Shown: one piece after another, positions 23,458 to 33,039 of the stretch | Layout of the letters: each line of letters begins with the position of its first letter | Position numbering within the stretch: the first letter of the stretch is position 1 | Notes under the pieces: generated by a model | What the model was told of the DNA's origin: nothing | The model's database searches: none | The model's input: only the letters and a program-made list of their open reading frames with translations | Assembly (NCBI RefSeq): GCF_000708045.1 | Contig: NZ_ANIE01000005.1 | Coordinates: 1 to 64,000, forward strand | Direction of reading: 5' to 3' | Length of the DNA stretch: 64,000 bases | Source of the DNA: Marinobacter nitratireducens | GTDB lineage: Bacteria > Pseudomonadota > Gammaproteobacteria > Pseudomonadales > Oleiphilaceae | Translations under genes and position numbers: made by a program

Positions 23458-25506
23458 ATGCAAATAGGAACAATCAAGGAAATCTGGCGCTTCCCGGTCA
23501 AATCGATGTTTGGCGAGCGAGTCAGTGCTGCACAAATCGAATCTGCAGGCTTTGCCGACGACCGCACCTGGGCGATTCGTGATGATGAAACCGGTGAAAT
23601 CGCAACCGGCAGAAGAATTCCCAGCCTGATGATGCTGAAAGCCCGCTATCTCTCCGAACCCCGAACAGGCTTTGGACCCGCGGCGCAGTCGCGGATAGAA
23701 ATCGAGTTTCCGGATGGTCGTTGCATCAGCTCAGACGACCCTTACGCCTCAGCGATACTGTCAATGTACACCGGAAAGCGTGTCAGTCTTATCCAGCGCC
23801 CGGCCGCGCGTGACAAGAAGCCCTATCGTCTGGCCCAGCCGATGAGTCCGAGCGAAGTTCGCTATGTACTGGGTATGAAAGCGGATGACCCTGATCCGGA
23901 TTTCTCCTCGTTTTCGCTCAAGGTGCTTGCCACCCTGTCCAGATACGCCACGCCACCGGGCGCGTTCTACGATGTTTATCCGCTGCATTTCATCACCACC
24001 GCAGCACTGGACACCATGAACGCGATCTACCCGGAAGGTAATTTCTGTCCTGAGCGCTATCGCCCGAGCTTTGTGATCGAAACTCATCCGGACCTCAACG
24101 GCATCGTCGAAAATGAATGGCGTGGTCGAGACCTGCGTATTGGTGATGCCATCATTCGCTGTAACCATCCGACTATCCGCTGCTCAATGCCGGGCACTGC
24201 GCAGCCCGGCATCCACAAAGACCTGAAGGTGCCACTAACGGTTATGGAGCACGCTGGCCAGCACCTCGGAGCCTATGCGACGCCCCGTAACGAGGCACAG
24301 ATTCGGGTCGGCGACAGCGTTGAATTGGTACCCCAGGTTGGTGGCAAGCTCTACCTGTGGTTCGACGAGGTGGGGCGCCGTGCTAAATCGAAGATCATAG
24401 GCGTTGGCAACCGCATCGCTGAGTTTGAAGAGAAACAAACCAAGCGATCACCCGCCGTGAAAGCGGCTCATCCCAGGGGCTTTCGATCTTTCACGGTGGT
24501 GAAACGCGAGCAGGAATCCAATGACATCGTCTCATTATGGTTCAAAGACCCTGAGCGCACTGAGTTGCCACGGTTCGTGCCCGGCCAGCACATCGTACTG
24601 GCTATACCACAGTCCGATGGCGGTCATGTCTATCGGCCATATTCGTTGTCCAGCCCTGGACACCAGCAAGACACCTACCGCATATCCGTGAAACGCGAAA
24701 CAGCCACCGTCGATGGCAAAACCGTTGTGGGAAGGGGATCAGGCTGGCTCCATGACCAACTGGCCGTTGGCGACAGCCTGGCCGTCAAAGATCCCGGCGG
24801 CCAATTTGCCGCCGTACCGTCTGACAATACCCCACTCGCGCTCATCAGCGCAGGCATCGGAATCACACCTTTCATGTCGATCTTGCAGAGCCTGGCTGCA
24901 CATAACCCTGAGCGTGAGGTTCATCTTTTTCACGGCATTCGGCATCCGCAAGACTTCGCCTTCCGGCAATCCTTCACAGCACTGCAGGAGCGGTTGCCGA
25001 ATTTCCGTTTTCACCTGTTTGTCAGCCAGCCCGATGCAGACTTGCCTGAGGGTAGTGTTGCCGGTCGCATGACTCCCGAACAGATAAGCAGCACCCTTGA
25101 GCCCAACGATCACTATGAATTTCTGATCTGTGGTAAACCAGCATTCAGCAAAGCCTTTCATGATGGTCTTGTTGCCCAGGGAATTAACGCCGGGCAGCTG
25201 CACTTCGAGAGCTTCGGTGCCAGTGTCGCGGCCGATGATGGCGACCAGACCGCCTACCGCATCCGCTTTACCGACAGTCGTCAGACCCTGAACTGGGACC
25301 CGAAACAGGAAAGCCTGCTCAGTTTTGCTGAGGCTCAGGGAATCGACGCCGCGTCTGGTTGTCGCTATGGGGCGTGTCAGGCTTGTGAGGCCACTCTGCT
25401 CTCAGGGGAGGTCAGCTACCCAGAGGATATTCAGCCTCCAGGAGGCAAAAACAAAGTGCTGCTGTGTTCGGCAAGGCCGAAATCAGATCTGGAGATCGAG
25501 CTGTAG
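23458..25506 (+). CDS. MOSC domain fused to ferredoxin-NADP reductase and 2Fe-2S ferredoxin domains
   Basis: A 682-residue multidomain oxidoreductase. Residues 1-320 are MOSC_N plus MOSC (PVKSMFGERVSAAQI; the putative molybdenum-ligand Cys in NHPTIRCSMPGTAQ). Residues 345-590 are an FAD/NAD(P)-binding reductase (RPYSLSSPG for FAD; SAGIGITPFMSIL and FLICGKPAF for NAD(P)). The C terminus is a 2Fe-2S ferredoxin (GCRYGACQACEATL and a last Cys in LLCSARP). So electrons could run from NAD(P)H through FAD and the cluster to a sulfurated Mo cofactor, as in N-hydroxylated-base reductases of the mARC/YcbX type. I prefer the ATG at 23458 to the GTG at 23446. Confidence 0.87.
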   Translation: MQIGTIKEIWRFPVKSMFGERVSAAQIESAGFADDRTWAIRDDETGEIATGRRIPSLMMLKARYLSEPRTGFGPAAQSRIEIEFPDGRCISSDDPYASAILSMYTGKRVSLIQRPAARDKKPYRLAQPMSPSEVRYVLGMKADDPDPDFSSFSLKVLATLSRYATPPGAFYDVYPLHFITTAALDTMNAIYPEGNFCPERYRPSFVIETHPDLNGIVENEWRGRDLRIGDAIIRCNHPTIRCSMPGTAQPGIHKDLKVPLTVMEHAGQHLGAYATPRNEAQIRVGDSVELVPQVGGKLYLWFDEVGRRAKSKIIGVGNRIAEFEEKQTKRSPAVKAAHPRGFRSFTVVKREQESNDIVSLWFKDPERTELPRFVPGQHIVLAIPQSDGGHVYRPYSLSSPGHQQDTYRISVKRETATVDGKTVVGRGSGWLHDQLAVGDSLAVKDPGGQFAAVPSDNTPLALISAGIGITPFMSILQSLAAHNPEREVHLFHGIRHPQDFAFRQSFTALQERLPNFRFHLFVSQPDADLPEGSVAGRMTPEQISSTLEPNDHYEFLICGKPAFSKAFHDGLVAQGINAGQLHFESFGASVAADDGDQTAYRIRFTDSRQTLNWDPKQESLLSFAEAQGIDAASGCRYGACQACEATLLSGEVSYPEDIQPPGGKNKVLLCSARPKSDLEIEL

Positions 25507-25544
25507 GGGCGTTGAAAGCAAAAAAACAAAAAAGGTAAAAAATC

Positions 25545-27563
25545 ATGTCACTTCGTAAATGCCTGCTTTTTCTGGCTGGGGTATCGGTTCTGTCGATGCT
25601 CTCCGCCTGTGGCGGAGGAGAGTCGAGTTCGCCATCAGAGAATCAAGAACTGGTCAACGGCTCGACTGCGTCAAAGCCCTGGCCGTCCTTGGCTTGCGAC
25701 CCACCGGCACCGAACTCGCAGCGCAATGCCTATTTTGGAGAGCTGCATTTGCACACCGAGTATTCGCTGGATGCCGTGGCGACCCGGCTCAAGCCTGAAG
25801 ATGCCTATCGTTTTGCCTTGGGCGAGGCAGTTGCCGCACCACCATACGATGAGGCGGGCAACTCCCTGGTGCCGCCCCATCAGATAGACCGGCCGTTGGA
25901 TTTTGCCGCGATTACCGATCATGGCGAATGGTTGGGTGAGCGCCAGTTGTGCACCGATCCGACAATCGACCAGGTGGCTTACTACTCGCCTGAATGCACA
26001 CTTTTCCGTGAGGACAAAGAACTGGGATTCCTTCTGTTTGGCGGGGGGGCGGCTGCTTTTAGCCCAGATATCTTCCCGAAGTTGGAGTCCGGTAGCCTTG
26101 ATTCCCTGACTGAAACAGGAAAACAGCGAGCGCCCTTTTGTGGCGCGCTGGGTGAAAAGTGCGAGGCTGCCGCTCGTGGCCCCTGGATGGATACTCAGCT
26201 TCAGGCCGAACGGTTCAACCAGCCGGGTTGTTTCACCACCTTCAACGCTTATGAATACACCTTGTCGCCGCAAAGTGACAATCTGCATCGGAACGTGATT
26301 TTCCGTGGTACGGAGGTTCCGACGATCCCGGTCAGTGCCAATGAAGCGCCCACGCCCACCGACCTTTGGCGAGAATTGGACGAGGCCTGCACCGGTGACT
26401 GCGAGTACCTTACAATTCCGCACAACTCCAACCTGTCTAACGGGCGCATGTTTGCATCACCCAACGATGTGGACGCCAGTGACAGCTACGACGTGGATGA
26501 GAGACGGAAGGCTGAACCTCTGATCGAGATCTTCCAGGTCAAGGGGTCGTCGGAGTGCAGTCAGTCAGAGGGTGCGAGCGAGGATGACCCATTATGTGAT
26601 TTTGAACAGCTGGCGTCGACGAACTTTGTGCAGTTCTTTTTGGGTGTTAATCCTCTTCCTGTAGCCCCGGCATACACCAACACCGTTCGTTACGGCCTGA
26701 AACAGGGGTTATTGCTTGAGCGTCAGTTCGGCGCGAATCCATTTCAGTACGGGTTTGTAGCCAGTACTGACTCCCATTTTGGCCTTCCCGGATCGGTGGA
26801 TGAGCAGAATTTTCCCGGCCATCGGGACGTTCCGCCGGTGAACGGTGTCAAGGATGATGCCTACAACAACCCCGGAGGACTGGCGGTGGCATGGGCCGAG
26901 GAAAATACGCGCGATGCGCTTTTCGATGCCTTCAAGCGAAAGGAAACCTACGCGACAAGCGGCCCGCGGTTGCAACTGAGGGTGTTTGGAGGAAACCAAA
27001 GCGGCCTGCCGGAGAATATGTGTCAGGGCAGTGGGGAGAGTTTTGTGCGCCAGGGCGATGCCGGCGGCGTGCCCATGGGAGGCGAACTCCATGTGGGGCA
27101 GGGGCGTCCCCGTCTGGCTATCTGGGCCGCTGCCGATGCCTGGCCTCGTGAGAATGGCCGGACTAAAGCGGTGCCTCTGGCGCGGATGCAAGTAATCAAG
27201 GGCTGGCTTGAGCTGGATGAGTCGGGTAACCCCGTGACCAAGCACAAGGTTTATGATGTAGCCGGAGCGGAACAGAGCGATTGGCAGGTTGATACGGCGG
27301 ACTGCTCGGTTTCCGGTAGCGGGCCGGCTCAGCTTTGCGGTGTCTGGGATGATCCGGATTTTGAGCCTTCTCAGAGTGCGTTTTATTACGCTCGAGTGGT
27401 TGAACAACCCACCTGCCGCTGGCTGACGCGGCAGTGCTTGGCGGCCCCGGAGAACCTGGATTGTGACAATCCGCCGGAAGAGTGGGCCGGATGCTGTGCG
27501 GTTGATACGCCGCCTACCGTGCAGGAAAGGGCTTGGGCATCTCCGATCTGGTACAAGCAATGA
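25545..27563 (+). CDS. DUF3604 lipoprotein (PHP-like hydrolase)
   Basis: A 672-residue exported lipoprotein; lipobox LSAC puts the lipidated Cys at residue 22. The body is DUF3604, a relative of PHP metal hydrolases: YFGELHLHTEYSLDA near the start, AAITDHGEWLGERQLC, TIPHNSNLSNGR, and FVASTDSHFGLPGS supply His and Asp ligands for a multi-metal site. Many Cys in the last 80 residues suggest disulfides. The catalytic activity of DUF3604 is not established. Its TGA overlaps the ATG of a membrane peptidylprolyl isomerase, and a HupE/UreJ-type membrane protein follows, a grouping seen repeatedly in marine proteobacteria as far as I recall. Confidence 0.88.
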   Translation: MSLRKCLLFLAGVSVLSMLSACGGGESSSPSENQELVNGSTASKPWPSLACDPPAPNSQRNAYFGELHLHTEYSLDAVATRLKPEDAYRFALGEAVAAPPYDEAGNSLVPPHQIDRPLDFAAITDHGEWLGERQLCTDPTIDQVAYYSPECTLFREDKELGFLLFGGGAAAFSPDIFPKLESGSLDSLTETGKQRAPFCGALGEKCEAAARGPWMDTQLQAERFNQPGCFTTFNAYEYTLSPQSDNLHRNVIFRGTEVPTIPVSANEAPTPTDLWRELDEACTGDCEYLTIPHNSNLSNGRMFASPNDVDASDSYDVDERRKAEPLIEIFQVKGSSECSQSEGASEDDPLCDFEQLASTNFVQFFLGVNPLPVAPAYTNTVRYGLKQGLLLERQFGANPFQYGFVASTDSHFGLPGSVDEQNFPGHRDVPPVNGVKDDAYNNPGGLAVAWAEENTRDALFDAFKRKETYATSGPRLQLRVFGGNQSGLPENMCQGSGESFVRQGDAGGVPMGGELHVGQGRPRLAIWAAADAWPRENGRTKAVPLARMQVIKGWLELDESGNPVTKHKVYDVAGAEQSDWQVDTADCSVSGSGPAQLCGVWDDPDFEPSQSAFYYARVVEQPTCRWLTRQCLAAPENLDCDNPPEEWAGCCAVDTPPTVQERAWASPIWYKQ

Positions 27564-28480
27564 ATTGCCTTCGATTCTCGTGGTTCGGGCGGCTGGGTAA
27601 GGTGCTTGCGCGCCAGCCTTTGCTGACGTTCCTGTTGCTTGGCGGGTTGCTTTATGTGACGGAGGCGAGGTGGTTCATTCCGTTGCAGGCGCAAACGCCG
27701 ATCGTTATTGAGGCTGAAAAGGTAGAGCGACTGCGTCAGCAATGGACACAGAAACTGGGGCGCGCCCCAGAACACAATGAGATGTTGGCAGTGCTTGAAG
27801 GGGTGGCATTGGAGGAAATGCTGATCGCAGAGGCGGTGGCCCGTGGCGTACATCGTAACGATCCGGTAGTCCTGCTCCGACTTCGGCAAAACCTCGAATT
27901 CCTCGGCATGGAGGTCAGCCCGGGTGCGTTGGAGCACGCCTACGATCTCGACATGCATCGCCACGACCCTGTGGTTCGCAAACGCTTGCGGTTGTTGATG
28001 GAGTCTGAATTGCTTGCCGGTGCAAGGCCAGCCCCAACGCCTTTGGATTCAGAGCCGCCGACCCCGGAGCCGTTGCATAAGTTCAGTTTCAGTCAGATCT
28101 TTCGTGAACAGCGGATTGGCCCGGATGAGTTGAATCGTCTGCAGGATGCTCGCCCGGAGAGTGCGGCCGAACTGTCTGATCCATTCCTGTTGGCGCACCG
28201 CTTTCATCAGGTCAGCGAGGTTCAGATCGCCCGGGAACTCGGCCCGGACCTGGCGCGTGCAGTGAGCTCCGCACCGATTGGCCGTTGGGTGGGGCCGATA
28301 CAGTCGGTCTACGGTGACCATTTGATATGGCTCGAGGGGCGAGAGCGAGTGACGCCCAATCTGGACATTGATCGAGTGCGGATTGAGCGTCAGATTCAGG
28401 CAGAAAAACAAAATCTGGAGCTGGCACTGGCGGACTTGCGGGCTCGTTATCGCTGGCACGTTGAGCCGGGTGAGGAGTAG
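27560..28480 (+). CDS. Membrane-anchored peptidylprolyl isomerase (parvulin/SurA-like)
   Basis: A 306-residue protein with an N-terminal transmembrane anchor (PLLTFLLLGGLLYV, about residues 23-37) and a periplasmic region. The C-terminal half is parvulin-like: KFSFSQIFR, DPFLLAHRFHQVSEVQIAREL, APIGRWVGPIQSVYGDHLIWL resemble PpiC/SurA rotamases. The ATG at 27560 overlaps the DUF3604 stop (ATGA), and the stop overlaps the next start (TAGTG). It probably folds the DUF3604 lipoprotein or the HupE-type partner in the periplasm. Isomerase activity is inferred from the fold only. Confidence 0.8.
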   Translation: MNCLRFSWFGRLGKVLARQPLLTFLLLGGLLYVTEARWFIPLQAQTPIVIEAEKVERLRQQWTQKLGRAPEHNEMLAVLEGVALEEMLIAEAVARGVHRNDPVVLLRLRQNLEFLGMEVSPGALEHAYDLDMHRHDPVVRKRLRLLMESELLAGARPAPTPLDSEPPTPEPLHKFSFSQIFREQRIGPDELNRLQDARPESAAELSDPFLLAHRFHQVSEVQIARELGPDLARAVSSAPIGRWVGPIQSVYGDHLIWLEGRERVTPNLDIDRVRIERQIQAEKQNLELALADLRARYRWHVEPGEE

Positions 28481-29472
28481 TGACCGTGAGAAGCCGCATC
28501 GGTTTGCTGGTGATACTGGCCATTGTTTGGTCGGGAACGGCGGTTGCGCACTCGAAGGCGCCGGCGTTGCTTGAACTCAGGTTGGGTTCCGATGGCTTGG
28601 TGATTGCCCGCCTTAAGCAAAACCTGGCTATGGAAGTGCCAGAACCGGATTTCCCTCCAATGTGTCGGGTGTCTCAGAGCGTTCCGTCGCAGCGTGAAAG
28701 TGACGGCGTCTGGAGTGAGTGGCAGCTGGACTGTGGTGGGGGACTGCCTGAAGGAGCGATTGGCTGGTCGGAGCTGTCGGCGGAGGTTAACGTCGTGCTG
28801 CGCCTGATTGCAGGCGACGGACAAAACCGCACCATACTTTTGCACCACAACAACCCCTTTCACCTGCTCTCTGGTGAGCCGGCGGCGATCGAGCAGTTTC
28901 GACAGGCTGTTGGTTCAGGCGTGAGTCACCTGTTTGCCGGGTTTGACCATCTGTTATTTATCATCGGTCTTGTGCTTTATCTGGGACGAACGCGCGCACT
29001 GATAGCCGCTGCTAGCCTGTTCACGGTTGGACACAGTCTTACCCTCGCGCTTGTGACGCTGGGGACCCTCTCTGTGCCTGTTGCGCTGGCAGAACTTGCA
29101 ATAGCCGGAAGCATTCTCTATCTGGCAACCAGTCTGTTCAGAACCCGGCGCCGGCAAGTGGAGCGGGGTTGGAAGGACATTCTGTTGATGCCTCTTGGCT
29201 TCGGCCTGCTTCATGGCTTGGGTTTTGCCAACGTACTGGAGAGTGCGGGTTTGCGTTCCGGTGACTTGCTCATCAATTTATTGGGCTTCAACCTGGGGAT
29301 TGAACTGGGGCAACTGGTTTTCATCGGTAGCATTCTGATGCTTTATGGGGCTTCACGATGGTTTGGAGTGGAGCCGAAGTGGCGAGCTACCGTGGCTACT
29401 GCCCTGATTTTCGTGATGGGCAATGCTGCTGCCTACTGGTGGTGGGAGCGCATGCTGGCGTTGATTGTTTAG
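28480..29472 (+). CDS. HupE/UreJ-family membrane protein
   Basis: A 330-residue protein starting at a GTG that shares one base with the previous stop. It has a signal peptide (ending AVA before HSK), a periplasmic beta-rich region of about 130 residues and then six to seven membrane helices of the HupE/UreJ_2 type, with GFDHLLFIIGLVLYL, TVGHSLTLALVTLG and FGLLHGLGFANVLE carrying the conserved His residues of nickel/cobalt permease-like proteins. Classical HupE moves nickel for hydrogenase; no hydrogenase or urease gene is here. In this trio a role in metal supply to the DUF3604 enzyme is an attractive guess. Confidence 0.85.
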   Translation: MTVRSRIGLLVILAIVWSGTAVAHSKAPALLELRLGSDGLVIARLKQNLAMEVPEPDFPPMCRVSQSVPSQRESDGVWSEWQLDCGGGLPEGAIGWSELSAEVNVVLRLIAGDGQNRTILLHHNNPFHLLSGEPAAIEQFRQAVGSGVSHLFAGFDHLLFIIGLVLYLGRTRALIAAASLFTVGHSLTLALVTLGTLSVPVALAELAIAGSILYLATSLFRTRRRQVERGWKDILLMPLGFGLLHGLGFANVLESAGLRSGDLLINLLGFNLGIELGQLVFIGSILMLYGASRWFGVEPKWRATVATALIFVMGNAAAYWWWERMLALIV

Positions 29473-29571
29473 GGCAATGAGTTGAGCGCAGCGGCTGCCA
29501 TAGACACCGGCCGTCGCTCCGTCATAAAGTCTCTGATCGACCGGTCATCCCCCTAACGATAAAGCACTGCC

Positions 29572-31350
29572 ATGAATGCTCCTTTCCAACTGCGGCCCTA
29601 CCAACAGGAAGCCGTTGATGCCACGTTGAGTCATTTTCGAAAATCTGATGAGTCCGCCGTCATCGTGTTGCCAACGGGCGCTGGGAAGAGTCTTGTCATT
29701 GCCGAGTTGGCTCGCTTGGCCCGTCGTAAAATTCTGGTGCTGACGCATGTAAAAGAACTGGTGGAGCAGAATCACGCCAAGTACCAGAGTTATGGGCTAA
29801 CCGGCGGCATCTTCTCGGCCGGGCTCAAGCGCAAGGAAAATGAGCATCAGGTCACCTTCGCCAGCGTGCAGTCGGTCTCCGCCAATCTGGAGGCGTTTCG
29901 GGATGAGTACTCGCTGGTCATCATTGATGAGTGCCACCGGGTTAGCGGCGATCAAACCAGTCAGTATCAGCGAATCATTGAACTGCTCAAACAACAGAAT
30001 GACGCCCTGAAGGTGCTCGGGCTGACCGCGACTCCCTATCGTCTGGGCATGGGCTGGATCTACCGCTACCACTACCGCGGGTTTGTTCGTGGCTCAGGCA
30101 AAGACCAGGACAAGCCTTTCCTGCATTGCATATACGAATTGCCACTGAGTTTTATGATCAGCCGAGGCTATCTCACCCGACCTGAGTTGGTGAACGCGGC
30201 GGTGGCGCAGTACGACTTCTCGGCGCTGGCTCGGGACCCCTTTGGTGAATACGCCGAGCGGGACGTCAATCAACTGCTGAGCAAGCATAAGCGGGTAACC
30301 CGCGCCATCATCGATCAGGTGACCGAACTTGCCGCTGAGCGCCAGGGGGTGATGATCTTTGCCGCCACGGTGGACCATGCACGGGAGATTACCGGTTATC
30401 TGCCGGAGCACGAAACCGCCCTGGTAACCGGAGACACGGACCTCAAAGATCGGGATCTGCTGATCCAGCGCTTCAAGCAACGGGAACTGAAGTACCTGGT
30501 CAACGTGTCTGTGCTCACCACGGGGTTTGATGCGCCCCATGTGGACTTCATTGCCATCCTCCGGCCAACCCAGTCTGTGAGCCTGTATCAGCAGATTGTG
30601 GGGCGTGGTCTTCGGCTCGATGACGGCAAGCAGGATTGCCTGGTGATTGATTACGCGGGCAATAGCGTAAACCTGCATCACCCGGAGGTGGGCGAGCCGA
30701 AGCCAAATCCGGACAGCGAGCCGGTTCAGGTGTTTTGCCCGGGTTGCGGGTTTGCCAACATCTTCTGGGGAAAAACCGACAGCGATGGCCGGGTGATCGA
30801 GCATTACGGGCGCCGGTGCCAGGGCTTGCTGGAGCCTGCCGAAGCCGACGACCCCGCGGGGCAGAGAACGCGCCCGGAGCAATGCGATTACCGCTTTCGA
30901 TTCAAGGAATGTCCTCACTGCGGGGGTGAGAACGACATAGCCGCCCGCAATTGCCATCAGTGCCGGAAGGCGATTATTGATCCGGACGATCAGCTAAGAG
31001 ATGCCCTCAAACTCAAGGACGCGATGGTCATCCGTTGTGCCGGTATAGCGCTCACTGTTGATGGCAGAAAACTGAAGATGACCTATCACGGGGAGGATGG
31101 GGAAGAACTCACCGAATCATTTGATTTCGGTAAACCCGGTCAGCGTGCCGTTTTTAACCGGCTGTTCGGACGCCGTTTCGCGAATGGGCAGGCGCCGAAA
31201 ACATTCCACAAGGCCGATGAGGTGCTAGAGCTTCAGGCCTTGTTACCGGCTCCGGATTTTGTGATTGCCCGCAAGCAGAAGCACTATTGGCAGGTGCAGG
31301 AGCGGATTTTTGATTATCGGGGCAGCTACCGTAAGGCGAATGAGGTCTAG
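29572..31350 (+). CDS. radD: DNA repair helicase-like protein RadD (YejH)
   Basis: A 592-residue superfamily 2 helicase-like ATPase. The Q-like opening [11 protein letters not shown] is followed by Walker A PTGAGKS, DECH in VIIDECHR, motif [14 protein letters not shown], and the C-terminal helicase lobe ([31 protein letters not shown]). Two zinc-ribbon-like Cys clusters follow ([14 protein letters not shown] with NCHQCR). Length and order match E. coli RadD/YejH, which helps repair double-strand breaks and suppresses strand-exchange intermediates with RecA and SSB. It is cytoplasmic and appears to be a single gene. Confidence 0.93.
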   Translation: MNAPFQLRPYQQEAVDATLSHFRKSDESAVIVLPTGAGKSLVIAELARLARRKILVLTHVKELVEQNHAKYQSYGLTGGIFSAGLKRKENEHQVTFASVQSVSANLEAFRDEYSLVIIDECHRVSGDQTSQYQRIIELLKQQNDALKVLGLTATPYRLGMGWIYRYHYRGFVRGSGKDQDKPFLHCIYELPLSFMISRGYLTRPELVNAAVAQYDFSALARDPFGEYAERDVNQLLSKHKRVTRAIIDQVTELAAERQGVMIFAATVDHAREITGYLPEHETALVTGDTDLKDRDLLIQRFKQRELKYLVNVSVLTTGFDAPHVDFIAILRPTQSVSLYQQIVGRGLRLDDGKQDCLVIDYAGNSVNLHHPEVGEPKPNPDSEPVQVFCPGCGFANIFWGKTDSDGRVIEHYGRRCQGLLEPAEADDPAGQRTRPEQCDYRFRFKECPHCGGENDIAARNCHQCRKAIIDPDDQLRDALKLKDAMVIRCAGIALTVDGRKLKMTYHGEDGEELTESFDFGKPGQRAVFNRLFGRRFANGQAPKTFHKADEVLELQALLPAPDFVIARKQKHYWQVQERIFDYRGSYRKANEV

Positions 31351-31399
31351 CGGATAGTCCATACAGCAGCAAGGGCGGCCAGACGTTCACGGTTCAGAG

Positions 31400-32008
31400 T
31401 CATAAGTTGGGCTCGCAGATGAAAACCAGCAGTTGGTTATTGGCCGGCATCGCATGTTTTTCCTTAAGAGTCAGGTTTGCCGATTGTGCCAGTGCAGACA
31501 GATCTTCCAGATCCCGGATACCCATGTGGGGTGCCCGAGCCCTGAGGTGCTGATCAAACTGTTGGTTGCTCTCACTGGAATACTGCCCGTCCTGGTTGAA
31601 GGGCCCGTAGAGGCAAAAGGCTCCTTCTGTTGGCAGGCTCTCGCCTATGTGTCGGAACATCTGTTCAACTTGCTCCCATGCCATGATATGGGCCGTGTTA
31701 GCTGAGAACACCCATCTGAAGTCCTCGACTGGCCAATGCTCTGTGGCTACGTCCAGTTCGATAATGGGCAGGACGTTCGGCAGTGCGGCCTGTTCAAGTC
31801 GGGGGCGAGCGAGATGTGCCGCATTGGGGTGGTCTGTTGGCTGCCACTGCAGGTGCGGCATAGCGGCGGCAAAGTGTTCGGCGTGCTGACCGGTACCCGC
31901 CCCGATTTCCAGCACTTTGCCCGGCGCTGTAAAAACCTCACGGAGTCGTTCCAGTATTGGGGCTTTATTGTTCTCACAGGCTTGAGAAAAGGGCAGGTCG
32001 GTCATCAT
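31400..32008 (-). CDS. DUF938 class I SAM-dependent methyltransferase
   Basis: A 202-residue protein of the DUF938 family. It opens LPFSQACENNKAPIL, then the SAM-binding motif VLEIGAGTGQHAEHFA, the acidic strand LQWQPTDHP and FSANTAHIMAWEQVEQMF, all typical. FCLYGPFNQDGQYSSESNQQ is the family's highly conserved middle block. The natural substrate is unknown; small metabolites are more likely than nucleic acid. It is convergent with radD and divergent from the epoxide-hydrolase-like gene. Confidence 0.92.
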   Translation of the reverse strand: MMTDLPFSQACENNKAPILERLREVFTAPGKVLEIGAGTGQHAEHFAAAMPHLQWQPTDHPNAAHLARPRLEQAALPNVLPIIELDVATEHWPVEDFRWVFSANTAHIMAWEQVEQMFRHIGESLPTEGAFCLYGPFNQDGQYSSESNQQFDQHLRARAPHMGIRDLEDLSALAQSANLTLKEKHAMPANNQLLVFICEPNL

Positions 32009-32105
32009 CGGGCTATGCTCTCCTTCTTTGGCTGCACGTTATCACAAACCAGCGCGACTTCCGTTAGCATTGGATGTCAACAGGCTATGCCGCAGGAAAA
32101 GAAGT

Positions 32106-32969
32106 ATGGATATCGTTCGTAGCGTTTTCGAGCACCGCGGATTTGAGCTTTCCTATCTGGATTCAGCCCCCGGTGATGGCCACCGGCCCGTCGTTCTGTT
32201 ATTGCACGGTTTTCCCGATACGGGCGATATGTGGCAACTCCAGATCGAGGCATTGCATGGTGCGGGTTACCGTTGTCTTGCTCCGGATACGCTGGGGTGT
32301 GGGCATTCTGAGATTGCACCACGGGTTCGAGACTACAACGCTGTCAAAATCGCCGGTGACCACGTGGCGCTGCTTGATCATCTGGATATCACCAGAGCCC
32401 ATGTGGTCGGTCATGACTGGGGCGGGATGATAGCCTGGTTCTTTGCTGCCTACTTCCCGCAAAGAATCAACCGATTGGTGCTGTTGTCCATGGGCCACCC
32501 GACGGCTTATGCGCGGGCAGGGTTCCGCCAGAAACAACTGGGTTGGTACACCTTTTTCTTTCAGGTTCGCGGGCTGGCTGAATGGATGCTCGGTGGTGAT
32601 GGCCCGATCTCTCTGCGCCATGTATTTGCGAGCCACCCCAATATGGATGAGGTGATGGCGCGACTTCGTCAGCCGGGTCGGCTCAAAGCGGCACTGAACA
32701 TCTATCGGGCTGCGGTAGTTCCGGTCTTGCTGAGCAAACAGCCGAGTGTATACGCGAACACACTGGCGATCTGGAGCGATGCGGATCGATTCCTCACAGA
32801 AGACCAGTTAACCAATTCCAGAAGGTTCGTAGAAGCGGACTGGGTCTACAAACGCCTTGAGGGTGGGCATTGGATGTCGCTGGAGCAGCCGGAGAGGATC
32901 AATGAGTTGATAATTGGGCATTTGAAAGGAGAGCACTCGAGCGGTCCGGCAGATGCATTTCGGGATTGA
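32106..32969 (+). CDS. Alpha/beta hydrolase, epoxide hydrolase-like
   Basis: A 287-residue hydrolase starting at the ATG at 32106 (AGGAAAAGA upstream). It has the HGFPDTGDMW oxyanion loop and the nucleophile elbow GHDWGGMIAW with Asp as nucleophile, the pattern of epoxide hydrolases and haloalkane dehalogenases, a cap region rich in aromatics and the C-terminal GGHWMSLEQPE with the catalytic His. The oxyanion loop and DWGG favour epoxide hydrolase over dehalogenase. Substrate unknown; it may act on lipid epoxides or aromatic epoxides. Confidence 0.85.
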   Translation: MDIVRSVFEHRGFELSYLDSAPGDGHRPVVLLLHGFPDTGDMWQLQIEALHGAGYRCLAPDTLGCGHSEIAPRVRDYNAVKIAGDHVALLDHLDITRAHVVGHDWGGMIAWFFAAYFPQRINRLVLLSMGHPTAYARAGFRQKQLGWYTFFFQVRGLAEWMLGGDGPISLRHVFASHPNMDEVMARLRQPGRLKAALNIYRAAVVPVLLSKQPSVYANTLAIWSDADRFLTEDQLTNSRRFVEADWVYKRLEGGHWMSLEQPERINELIIGHLKGEHSSGPADAFRD

Positions 32970-33039
32970 GGTTTGTTCTTCGGTCAAAGGATGAGAGAAT
33001 TCTGGTCCTTCAATCAATAAGTTGCATGGATGCATTGCG

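Noticed and set aside
25507-25544. A-rich run before the DUF3604 gene as a terminator
   Set aside because: There is no stem before it and it reads A-rich on the plus strand; more likely part of the DUF3604 leader.
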